Assembly: GCA_044450785.1 (NCBI GenBank)
Contig: JBIOJM010000072.1
Coordinates: 1-33,209, forward strand
Direction of reading: 5' to 3'
Source of the DNA: JBIOJM01 sp044450785
GTDB taxonomy: Bacteria; Planctomycetota; Planctomycetia; Isosphaerales; Isosphaeraceae
Length of the DNA: 33,209 bases
A program made the translations under genes and the position numbers. The notes beneath the pieces were generated by a model. The model searched no databases, was not told where the DNA came from, and was given only the letters and a program-made list of their open reading frames with translations. How positions within the stretch are numbered: position 1 is the stretch's first letter; each line of letters starts with the position of its first letter. This document shows, one piece after another, positions 15,012-22,092 of the stretch.

Positions 15012-17750
15012 TCATTCCTGGACTGCGGCCAGACGGAACCCAAGGCTGAAGTACCGGTCCACCGGCACGTCCCTGTCGCGGATCGCCGGCCGGTAGCCCC
15101 CCGGGTCGTCGCCCCAGCCACCGCCCTGGAAGACCCGGAGCGAGGCCCCGGGCGCGCCCGGCGGGTCAGCAGGCGGCGACGACGCGTCATATTTCTCGTC
15201 ATACCCATCGGCGCACCATTCCCAGACGTTACCCAGCATATCATAGAGGCCCCATGCGTTCGGCAACTTCTGGCCGACTGGATGGGTCTTACTTTCGGCG
15301 TTGCTGGAGTACCACGCATGCTCGCCCAACTTGTCCGCGTCATCGCCGAAGGGATACAGGGTCGTGCTCTTCGCCCGGCAGGCATATTCCCATTCCGCCT
15401 CCGTCGGCAGGCGATAGCCGTTGCCGCCGGCAATGGTGACCTTGGTGCCGTCGATCCGATAGAACGGTGTCCGCTTCTCCCGCTCGCTCAGCTTGTTGCA
15501 GAACTCGACCGCGTCGAGCCAGGACATGCCTTCCACCGGCAGGTCGTCCGATCCCTTGAAGTGGCTCGGGTTATCACCCATGACCGTCCGGTATTGGCCC
15601 TGTGTGACTTCGTGAATGCCGAGATAGAACGCCCTACTGAGCCGCACCGAATGAGCGGGCTGCTCGTTGTCGAAGAATTTGCGACTGGAACCAGGAAACG
15701 CCCGCAGGAGAGGATCGATCTGGTCTTTGGAGGAGCCCATGAGGAACGTGCCGGCCGGGATCCGCTTGAGCTTGATTTGGCCGACGCGGGTCGTGAGAAA
15801 CTCGAGGTCGACGAGCTTGAGCGACTCGAAAAAGTCTGAGACCTCGCGGACGCTCAGGGTGGGCTTGTCCTTGGACCGGATCACACAGAGGATGAAGATT
15901 GCCTCCGGACTCATCAGGACGTAGCGGGAGCGCGTCACGAGGGTTTCCTTGCCCTGACCTAGTAGTTCGAACACAAAGTCGCGGCCGGGCCGGCCCGCAA
16001 ACGTGATCGCCTTCTCCGACACCAGCTTGCCGACATTCGCTTGACCGTCGCGCCACTCCTGGAAGAATTGGACCTCTTTCACCTCGCTGATCGGCCCCCG
16101 GGCGAAAAACTTCATGACCAGGTAGACCGAGTCGCCGCCCTCGGATGTGACCGTGATGCTCTCAACCGGGCCGGCCGCGCTGGCCATGGTCTCCTTCTTC
16201 TCGACGGGAGTCCCGGGCATGGCTACCGAAAATCCCGCGGCCGACGTGAAGGTCTCCAACGACGCTTCGTTGCCCCTCGTTGTCTTTTTTGCCGGCTCGG
16301 GTTCTTTCTTGACGACTTTCTCCGAGGTTGGCGGAGTTGGCCGCGGCTCAAGCTGCGCCGAAGGCGGCTCGGGGCGAGGCAATTGCGCGATCGGCGCCAG
16401 CGCGATATCCAACGTGGGATTGGTCCCGCGGCCTACCGAGAACGTCCGGCTCCACGGTTGATATGAGGAACCAGCGACCAGCAGATGATGCTCGCCGGTG
16501 GAGAGCCGGATCGGCTCGTTCAGGACCCCTTTCGTGACGGGCTTGCCGTCGAGCACGACATCGACCACGGCGCCCGGCTCGCTGAGGTTGATCTTGATCC
16601 AGGCGTGGCTGAATTCCTCGACGACGGTGTGACCGAGCAGGATTAGAATCAGCAACACGGCGCCGCCTGCCGCGGTGAGGAGTGGCCAGCCTGGGAAGGA
16701 CGGTCTCTTTCGCTCACGTTTCGGCTCACGGTCGCGCCGGCCTGGCCAGGGCTCGGTGGCCTTGACCGGCAACGGCAGCGGCAGCGGCGGATCAGGCTCG
16801 AGCCGGATGGACGGGCTCGAGGGCGGTATGATCGCCCACGGGTCGCCGCTCCCGCGCAGTCCTGGATCGGCCGCTGGTTTCGCGGCCGGGGCCGGGCCGG
16901 GCACTTCCAGGACCGCACGAAGGTGCTCGGTCAGCGCCGCGGCCAGCTCAGCCATCGAGGCGTACCGATCCTCGACCTTCTTGGCCATCGCCTTCAAGCA
17001 GATCACCTCGAGCTTGGGGTCGAGGTCGGCGCGGTGTTTCGAGGGAGGTGGAGGCTTCCTGGTCAGGATCTGGCCCAGCACGGCCAGCACCGTGCCTTCG
17101 AACGGCAGTCGACCCGACAAGAGCTCGTAGAAGATCACGCCGAGCGCGTAGACGTCGCACGCGGGGCCGATCGCGCGTGGCTCGCCCCGGATCTGCTCGG
17201 GGGCCATGTATGCCGGCGTCCCCAGGATCGTGCCGGGTTTTGTCAGCCGGGCTTCCACCGTCTGGTCGCGCCGGGCCAGGCCGAAGTCCATGACCACCGG
17301 CTCGCCGCGCGGGTTGATCATGACGTTGGACGGCTTCAAATCACGGTGGATCACCCCGCGCGCGTGGGCCTCCTGCACGGCCAGGGCCAGCTTTTGCACG
17401 ATCAGTGCTGACTGGCGTTGCGCGAGCGGCTTCCCCTTCTCGACCAGGTTCGACAGGGGGTGGCCCTCGAGGTAGGCCATCGTCAGATAGGGCGTGCCGT
17501 CGACCTGGCCGACGTCGATGATCGGGCAGAGGTTGGGGTGCATCAAGGCCGCGGCGGCGCAGGCCTCGTGGAGGAACCGCTTGAGATCGTCGGGAGCGAG
17601 CTGGTCGTCATCGCCAAGGCGGGGAACCTTCAGCGCCACCAAGCGGTCGAGCTGGGTGTCGCGGGCCAGATCGACGGTGCCCATGCCCCCTTCGCCCAGC
17701 GGCCGGAGGATGCGATACCGACCAAAGGTCTCAGGCAGAGGACGGGGCAT
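15012..17750 (-). CDS. Transmembrane Ser/Thr protein kinase fused to FGE/sulfatase-modifying-like domain
   Basis: A 912-aa multidomain protein. Residues 10-275 are a Hanks-type kinase with every key motif: GEGGMG (19-24), lysine K41, HRDLKPSN (135-142), DFG (155-157) and GTPAYMAPE (177-185). A proline-rich linker leads to one membrane helix at about 357-374. Outside the membrane come a PEGA-like domain (about 384-452), a second Pro/Lys linker, a PsbP/DUF1795-like segment (about 495-650, FSVAMPGTPVEKKE) and a C-terminal formylglycine-generating-enzyme-like domain (about 655-912, GYRLPTEAEWEYACRA, then GNVWEWCADGYDEKY). The catalytic cysteines of true FGE are not evident, so this part is probably a ligand-binding scaffold. 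It likely acts as a sensor with cytoplasmic signalling. Such fusions are typical of planctomycetes. It lies between two Uma2 genes in the same orientation. Confidence 0.92.
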   Translation of the reverse strand: MPRPLPETFGRYRILRPLGEGGMGTVDLARDTQLDRLVALKVPRLGDDDQLAPDDLKRFLHEACAAAALMHPNLCPIIDVGQVDGTPYLTMAYLEGHPLSNLVEKGKPLAQRQSALIVQKLALAVQEAHARGVIHRDLKPSNVMINPRGEPVVMDFGLARRDQTVEARLTKPGTILGTPAYMAPEQIRGEPRAIGPACDVYALGVIFYELLSGRLPFEGTVLAVLGQILTRKPPPPSKHRADLDPKLEVICLKAMAKKVEDRYASMAELAAALTEHLRAVLEVPGPAPAAKPAADPGLRGSGDPWAIIPPSSPSIRLEPDPPLPLPLPVKATEPWPGRRDREPKRERKRPSFPGWPLLTAAGGAVLLILILLGHTVVEEFSHAWIKINLSEPGAVVDVVLDGKPVTKGVLNEPIRLSTGEHHLLVAGSSYQPWSRTFSVGRGTNPTLDIALAPIAQLPRPEPPSAQLEPRPTPPTSEKVVKKEPEPAKKTTRGNEASLETFTSAAGFSVAMPGTPVEKKETMASAAGPVESITVTSEGGDSVYLVMKFFARGPISEVKEVQFFQEWRDGQANVGKLVSEKAITFAGRPGRDFVFELLGQGKETLVTRSRYVLMSPEAIFILCVIRSKDKPTLSVREVSDFFESLKLVDLEFLTTRVGQIKLKRIPAGTFLMGSSKDQIDPLLRAFPGSSRKFFDNEQPAHSVRLSRAFYLGIHEVTQGQYRTVMGDNPSHFKGSDDLPVEGMSWLDAVEFCNKLSEREKRTPFYRIDGTKVTIAGGNGYRLPTEAEWEYACRAKSTTLYPFGDDADKLGEHAWYSSNAESKTHPVGQKLPNAWGLYDMLGNVWEWCADGYDEKYDASSPPADPPGAPGASLRVFQGGGWGDDPGGYRPAIRDRDVPVDRYFSLGFRLAAVQE

Positions 17751-17762
17751 GCGCGGAATCCC

Positions 17763-17782
17763 GTCCGGCAGGAATGCCGGAC
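17763..17782. repeat. Eight-base-stem hairpin between Uma2 copy 2 and the kinase
   Basis: GTCCGGCA at 17763-17770 and TGCCGGAC at 17775-17782 form a perfect eight-base stem around a four-base loop. It lies 50 bases after the Uma2 copy 2 stop and 13 bases before the kinase start, both on the minus strand. It could end or attenuate the upstream transcript or affect kinase translation. No T-run follows. Confidence 0.5.
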
Positions 17783-17831
17783 CTTCGGGACACGAGACAG
17801 TGGGGCCAAACGCGGTGGTTACGGAGCCGGC

Positions 17832-18524
17832 TCAGGGGGACTCCCGTCCCGCAGTCAACTGGTTAATGAACGCGGCGTGCTCGGGTGTGGCGCAGCCGAG
17901 GTCGATTACAGCTTGCAACCGCCCTATGTCGCCTGCCAAAAGCGCGTCCGGATCAAGCCACAACCCCTGGAAGACCTCGGAGCGGTAGATCCCGTCCGGA
18001 CCCGGTTGCAGGTCAACGAACCGCCCCCTTCGCAACACGAACCAATAGAGCTCGTCGGGCTCGATGGCCCGCACGACATATTCCAGCACTCCAACGCGCT
18101 CATAGTCTTCAAACTTCGGACCGAGGTCGGTGTACCGCGACGTATGCGCAACCTCAACGAGTAGCTCGGGGACTCCACGGACGAACCGCTGATCAGTCTG
18201 CGTCCGGCCTCCAGACTCCGTCAAAATACGAAGCAGAGCATCCGGCTGAGGCTCGCTCTTGAGTCCCAGCGCCGTCGACGTGTCGGCCAGGGTCTCGACA
18301 CCCGGGGTCCTCCACTGATAGAAACCCAGCCACATCAGCGTGGGGACGTTGGCACGGCCATGTGAGGGCCCAACTGGACTGGGCATGAGAACCACTCCGT
18401 TGATCAACTCCGCCCGCGTGCCGGGCGGCATCGCTTCATAGAGCGCATGGAAGGTGGACTGATCCAGCCGCTGGCCCTCGACGAGCGTGCGGGGCGGATC
18501 GGCCACGGGGCTGCGCTGGGACAT
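17832..18524 (-). CDS. Uma2-family (DUF820) PD-(D/E)XK nuclease-like protein, copy 2
   Basis: A 230-aa paralogue of the gene at 13894-14586, identical in length. It keeps the candidate active site: the acidic residue in RAELINGVVLM (E39), D95 in SEPQPDALLRI, E124 in PELLVEVAHTSR and K137 in DLGPKFEDYERVG. The start is ATG at 18524; an in-frame start at 18767 would add 81 residues that are not shared with copy 1. AGAGGA lies eight bases before the ATG. The first 18-19 codons are identical in DNA to copy 1, and the promoter boxes are shared. The role is unknown, as for the family. Neither copy shows signs of decay. Confidence 0.9.
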   Translation of the reverse strand: MSQRSPVADPPRTLVEGQRLDQSTFHALYEAMPPGTRAELINGVVLMPSPVGPSHGRANVPTLMWLGFYQWRTPGVETLADTSTALGLKSEPQPDALLRILTESGGRTQTDQRFVRGVPELLVEVAHTSRYTDLGPKFEDYERVGVLEYVVRAIEPDELYWFVLRRGRFVDLQPGPDGIYRSEVFQGLWLDPDALLAGDIGRLQAVIDLGCATPEHAAFINQLTAGRESP

Positions 18525-18527
18525 GAC
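18469..18527 (-). repeat. 59-base block identical to the start of Uma2 copy 1
   Basis: Partner of the block at 14531-14589, with all 59 bases identical. Both are in the same orientation, 3.9 kb apart, with the kinase gene between them, so recombination between them could delete or amplify the kinase segment. Confidence 0.85.
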
Positions 18528-18564
18528 GTGGTCCTCTGCTTCAGACGATGATCGAACCAGATCA

Positions 18565-18593
18565 AGCCTACCCGACCGAGATCGTGCCTTCAA
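18565..18593 (-). promoter_or_regulatory. Putative sigma-70-type promoter of Uma2 copy 2
   Basis: TTGAAG (18593-18588) and TAGGCT (18570-18565) on the minus strand, 17 bases apart, lie at the same distance from the start codon as the matching boxes of Uma2 copy 1. Flanking bases GC after the -35 and CGGG before the -10 are also shared, while the inner spacer is not. Confidence 0.55.
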
Positions 18594-18696
18594 GGCGACG
18601 CAATGACGCAAGTCCACCGAACGGCGATGGACAACAATGGTCTGATACACCAGAATAGCGACGAATTTCAAAACCGTGATCTTAGCAGGGAGCGAG

Positions 18697-18810
18697 ATGA
18701 GCCCTCCAACCGTTTCGCCCCAGGACCTGGCCCGGCGAGCCCGATCGAAGCAACAGCTATCCCTCAAAGCGATCTTCTCACCGCCAAATGAATATACACA
18801 TAACCTATAA
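18697..18810 (+). CDS. Short ORF (37 aa) coupled to the SLC13-type transporter
   Basis: ATG at 18697 follows GGGAG by four bases and opens a 37-codon frame (MSPPTVSPQDLARRARSKQQ, then LSLKAIFSPPNEYTHNL). Its TAA at 18808-18810 is one base before the ATG at 18812 of the transporter, which has no Shine-Dalgarno sequence of its own. The peptide is basic, with no recognised family. It may be a small protein, or a leader whose translation delivers ribosomes to the transporter start. The support is arrangement only; sequence conservation is untested. Confidence 0.35.
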   Translation: MSPPTVSPQDLARRARSKQQLSLKAIFSPPNEYTHNL

Positions 18811-18811
18811 T

Positions 18812-20572
18812 ATGGGCGTGACGTTGGCCGTCCTGGTCGCGCTCCTCTATGGCCTGGTCAAGGACAAGCCCGCCGACTTGCTCTTCGTCGGCGCCGTCGT
18901 GCTCCTGGCGGCCCTCCGCGTGATCACCCCGGACGAGGCGTTCTCTGGGTTTGCCAATTCGGCCGTGCTGATCGTGGCCTCGCTGTACGTCGTGGCCGCG
19001 GGTCTGCGCGAGACGGGCGTGATGGACTACGTCGGCGAACGATTCTTGGGGCACGTCGCAACCGAGGGGAAGGCCTTGTTCTACATGGCGGTGGTGCTCA
19101 TCCCCTCGGCCATGGTCCTGAACAATACGCCCAAGGTGGCCCTCCTCGTACCCGTCTTGATCGCCTGGTGCCGCAAGCGCCGCATCTCTCCCTCGCGGCT
19201 GTTGATGCCCCTCTCGTTCCTGTCGATCTTGGGGGGCACATGCTCCCTGATCGGCACCAGCACCAACCTGGTCGTGCAGGGCTTGCTCATCAAGAACCAT
19301 CTCCGGCCCATGAGCTTTTTCGAGCTCGGTTGGGTGGGTTTCCCCTGCGCGCTCCTGGGTGCCGTTTATCTTCTGACGGTCGGGCGGAAGCTCATGCCCA
19401 ACCGCAAGGAGTTGATCGAGCAGCTCGAGGAAACACGGCGGGAGTACCTGGTCGAAATGCTGGTGCAGCCGGGTTGCCGGCTGGTGGGCGAGAAGATCGG
19501 GGCAGGGGGGCTGCGGCAATTGCCGGGCTTGTTCCTGATCGAGATCGACCGGGAGGGAGTGGTCATCGGGCCGGCTGGACCGGACGAAGTGATCCAGGCC
19601 AACGACCGGTTGGTTTTCACCGGGGTGGTCAGCACGATTGTCGACCTTGAGAAGATCCCCGGTCTGGCGCCGGCGGCCGACGCTCAATACGAGGTCTCGC
19701 CGGACAAGCAGTGGGGCCGGCAGCTCTGCGAGGCGGTCATCAGCCCCAGCTCGCCCCTGGTCGGCCAGGCGGTGCGCGACGCCGACTTTCGGTCGTTGTA
19801 CGACGCGGCGATCGTGGCCGTCCACCGCAACGGGGCGCGCCTGACCAACAAGGTCGGCGACATCCGGCTGCACGCCGGCGACACACTGCTCTTGCAGGTC
19901 GGTCCACATTTTAGCAGGGCCTTCCGCAACAACCCGGATTTTTACCTGGTGAGCGACGTCGAGGACTCGCGGCCGGTCCGGTTCAACCGCGCGTGGCCCG
20001 CGGCACTCATCTTCCTGGTGATGATCACGGCGTTCGTCAGTGGGGCGATCGACATCATGCTCGCCGCATTCCTGGCCGCCGGCGCGATGGTCGCCCTTCG
20101 CTGCATTTCGCCTACTGATGCACGGAAATCGCTCGACCTGCCCGTGGTGATCGCGATCGCCGCCTCGTTCGGAGTCGGCAAGGCGCTCGAGCAGTCGGGC
20201 GTGGCCAGGTTGTTCGCCGGGCTGCTCGTTGAGGCAACTCACTCCTGGGGCCCGACCGCAACGCTGGCGGCAATCTACCTCGGCACCATGGTCCTCAACG
20301 AGTTGATCAGCAACAACGCCGCCGCCGCCCTTGCTTTCCCGTTCTGCCTCGAGTCGGCGCGGCTGCTCGAGGTCAGCGAGCGTCCCTTCATCATGGCCGT
20401 GACCCTGGCTGCCTCTTATGCCTTCGCCTCCCCCATCGGCTACCAAACCCACATGATGGTCTTCGGACCCGGCGGCTACCGCTTCACCGACTTCATGCGG
20501 GTCGGCATCCCCCTCAACCTTCTGATGGGCACCGCCGCCGTCATCCTCATCCCCCTGATCTGGCCGTTCTAG
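18812..20572 (+). CDS. SLC13/DASS-family transporter with two RCK_C (TrkA-C) domains
   Basis: A 586-aa inner-membrane transporter. The N-terminal half has hydrophobic segments from GVTLAVLVALLYGLVKDKPA through SAVLIVASLYVVAAGLRETG, and the motif GGTCSLIGTSTNLVVQGLLI holds the SNT sodium/substrate signature of the family. Two cytoplasmic RCK_C domains follow at about residues 214-290 and 305-385 (LVGEKIGAGGLRQLPGLFLI; LVGQAVRDADFRSLYDAAIV). The C-terminal half then repeats the transporter fold, with LNELISNNAAAALAF as the second SN-type motif. Members carry dicarboxylates, sulfate or similar anions, and the substrate here is unknown. The start at 18812 is preferred to the in-frame ATG at 18788 because the eight intervening codons (ATA twice, TAT, AAT) are out of keeping with this GC-rich gene. 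It lies 98 bases before eutB on the same strand. Confidence 0.9.
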   Translation: MGVTLAVLVALLYGLVKDKPADLLFVGAVVLLAALRVITPDEAFSGFANSAVLIVASLYVVAAGLRETGVMDYVGERFLGHVATEGKALFYMAVVLIPSAMVLNNTPKVALLVPVLIAWCRKRRISPSRLLMPLSFLSILGGTCSLIGTSTNLVVQGLLIKNHLRPMSFFELGWVGFPCALLGAVYLLTVGRKLMPNRKELIEQLEETRREYLVEMLVQPGCRLVGEKIGAGGLRQLPGLFLIEIDREGVVIGPAGPDEVIQANDRLVFTGVVSTIVDLEKIPGLAPAADAQYEVSPDKQWGRQLCEAVISPSSPLVGQAVRDADFRSLYDAAIVAVHRNGARLTNKVGDIRLHAGDTLLLQVGPHFSRAFRNNPDFYLVSDVEDSRPVRFNRAWPAALIFLVMITAFVSGAIDIMLAAFLAAGAMVALRCISPTDARKSLDLPVVIAIAASFGVGKALEQSGVARLFAGLLVEATHSWGPTATLAAIYLGTMVLNELISNNAAAALAFPFCLESARLLEVSERPFIMAVTLAASYAFASPIGYQTHMMVFGPGGYRFTDFMRVGIPLNLLMGTAAVILIPLIWPF

Positions 20573-20635
20573 ATTGAGTAGCAGCCTCGGTTCAAATCGG
20601 CGAAGATGCCGGAGCCGTGAAAACAGGAGGATCGC

Positions 20636-20674
20636 TTGCATCCTTCGTTCGTCGCGTCGGGAGCGAAGCCGTGA
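20636..20674 (+). CDS. Possible 12-codon leader ORF overlapping the eutB start
   Basis: A perfect GGAGG at 20626-20630 is followed five bases later by TTG, opening a 12-codon frame (LHPSFVASGAKP) whose TGA at 20672-20674 overlaps the eutB GTG in a GTGA. It could be a leader peptide giving coupled translation. The TTG start and tiny size make it speculative. The GGAGG could otherwise be a chance sequence. Confidence 0.2.
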   Translation: MHPSFVASGAKP

Positions 20675-22092
20675 ACCTGTCGACCGTGATCGGGAGCGAG
20701 CGATTCCACTTCGCCGATCTCCGCGAGGTTTTTGCCAAGGCCAATGAGGAAAAGTCAGGCGACCAGCTTGCCGGGCTGGCCGCACGGACCGAGCGTGAGC
20801 GCGTGGCCGCCAAGCTGGTCCTGGCCGATTTGACGCTCGAAGAAATCGTCGGACACCCTCTGATTGATCCCGCCACTGACGAGGTCAGCCGGCTGGTCCT
20901 CGAGTCGCATGACCGCGACGTCTTCGCGTTGGTGCGCGGGCTGACGGTTGGCGAATTCCGCGAATGGATCCTCGACGACGACACGAGCGAGGGCATGCTG
21001 GCCGCAATCCGGCCTGGGCTGACTCCGGAGCTGGCGGCAGCGGTCGCCAAGCTGATGAGCAACAAGGACCTGGTGCTGGGCGCGAGCAAGGTCCGCGTCG
21101 TGACCCGCTGCCGCAATACCATGGGCCAGCGTGGGGTCCTGGGCATTCGCATCCAGCCCAACCACCCCAGCGATGACATCGGGGGCATTCTGCTCTCGAC
21201 CGCCGACGGCTTGCTCTACGGCTGCGGCGACGCGGTGATCGGCGTCAACCCGGCCGCCGAGTCGGTCGAGGTCGCCGCGGCCATCCTCCACGCTCTCGAC
21301 CGCTTGATCGAGGCGCTGGCAATTCCCACCCAGGCCTGCTGCCTGGCGCACATCACCACCCAGCTCGCTTGCCTTGGCCGCGGCGTGCCGGTCGATCTCT
21401 TGTTCCAGTCGATCGCCGGCACCGAGACCGCCAACGCGAGCTTCGGCATCAACCTGGCGCTGTTGCGCGAGGGACGCGAGCGCGTGCTCGAACACCACCG
21501 TGGCCGCGACATCGCCTGGGCCGGCGACCAGGCAATGTACTTCGAGACAGGGCAGGGGAGTGCCCTCTCGGCCGGTGCACATCACGGCGTCGACCAGCTC
21601 ACACTCGAGGCCCGAGCCTACGGAGTGGCCCGGGCGTTCGAGCCGTTCCTGGTCAACAGCGTGGTCGGATTCATCGGGCCGGAGTACCTTTTCGACGAGC
21701 GTCAGATCATCCGCGCCGGGTTGGAAGACCACTTCATGGGCAAGTTGCTCGGTCTGCCCATGGGTGTGGACGTCTGCTACACCAACCACGCGGCCGCCGA
21801 CCAGAACTCGGCCGATAACCTGCTGCTGCTCCTGGCGGCGGCCGGGTGCAACTATGTGATGGGGGTGCCCTGCGCCGACGACGTGATGCTCAACTACCAG
21901 TCGACCAGCTTTCACGATGCACTGGCTGTCCGGCGGCTGTTCGGCCTGCGCCCGGCCCCGGAGTTCACCGCCTGGCTGGAGACGCAGGGCTTGCCGGCCG
22001 GCTCTGCTGGGTTCCTGGAGAACAGCCCTGCGCGAGGACGCATGCTCCGGCAGTTGGGCATGGTACTGGAGCGAGTCGAGAGGATCGCCTGA
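20671..22092 (+). CDS. eutB: Ethanolamine ammonia-lyase, large subunit
   Basis: A 473-aa EutB, the catalytic TIM-barrel subunit of the adenosylcobalamin-dependent enzyme that converts ethanolamine to acetaldehyde and ammonia. Conserved segments include GIRIQPNHPSDD (substrate-binding R and Q), GCGDAVIGVNP (N), YFETGQGSALSAGAHHG (E292) and VDVCYTNHAAADQN (D). The start is GTG at 20671, which aligns the protein end to end with the E. coli enzyme and has GGGAG at a proper distance. A longer frame to 20617 adds 18 unmatched residues. The stop overlaps the permease start in TGATG. The small subunit EutC, which holds part of the cobalamin site, is not encoded nearby. No cobalamin riboswitch fits in the 98-base upstream gap. 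No microcompartment shell gene is seen. Confidence 0.95.
   Translation: MNLSTVIGSERFHFADLREVFAKANEEKSGDQLAGLAARTERERVAAKLVLADLTLEEIVGHPLIDPATDEVSRLVLESHDRDVFALVRGLTVGEFREWILDDDTSEGMLAAIRPGLTPELAAAVAKLMSNKDLVLGASKVRVVTRCRNTMGQRGVLGIRIQPNHPSDDIGGILLSTADGLLYGCGDAVIGVNPAAESVEVAAAILHALDRLIEALAIPTQACCLAHITTQLACLGRGVPVDLLFQSIAGTETANASFGINLALLREGRERVLEHHRGRDIAWAGDQAMYFETGQGSALSAGAHHGVDQLTLEARAYGVARAFEPFLVNSVVGFIGPEYLFDERQIIRAGLEDHFMGKLLGLPMGVDVCYTNHAAADQNSADNLLLLLAAAGCNYVMGVPCADDVMLNYQSTSFHDALAVRRLFGLRPAPEFTAWLETQGLPAGSAGFLENSPARGRMLRQLGMVLERVERIA

Noticed and set aside
14630..15433. 267-codon minus-strand open frame over the kinase 3' end
   Set aside because: Out of frame with the kinase FGE-like domain, which is intact to its stop. 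The inverted repeat also lies within it, and the product is low-complexity R/G/S-rich.
14874..15839. 321-codon plus-strand open frame
   Set aside because: Antisense to the FGE-like domain of the kinase, with no supporting motif.
18806..18811. TATAAT as a promoter for the transporter
   Set aside because: It ends directly before the ATG at 18812, so a transcript from it would begin after the start codon. More likely AT-rich leader sequence.
20573..20670. Cobalamin riboswitch before eutB
   Set aside because: The gap is only 98 bases, too short for the usual B12 aptamer, and no B12-box-like motif is seen.
18764..20785. 673-codon minus-strand open frame
   Set aside because: Antisense to the SLC13-type transporter. 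The product is rich in D, H, R, Q and G with no domain, typical of a shadow frame in GC-rich DNA.
20755..21915. 386-codon minus-strand open frame
   Set aside because: Antisense to eutB, with shadow-type composition.
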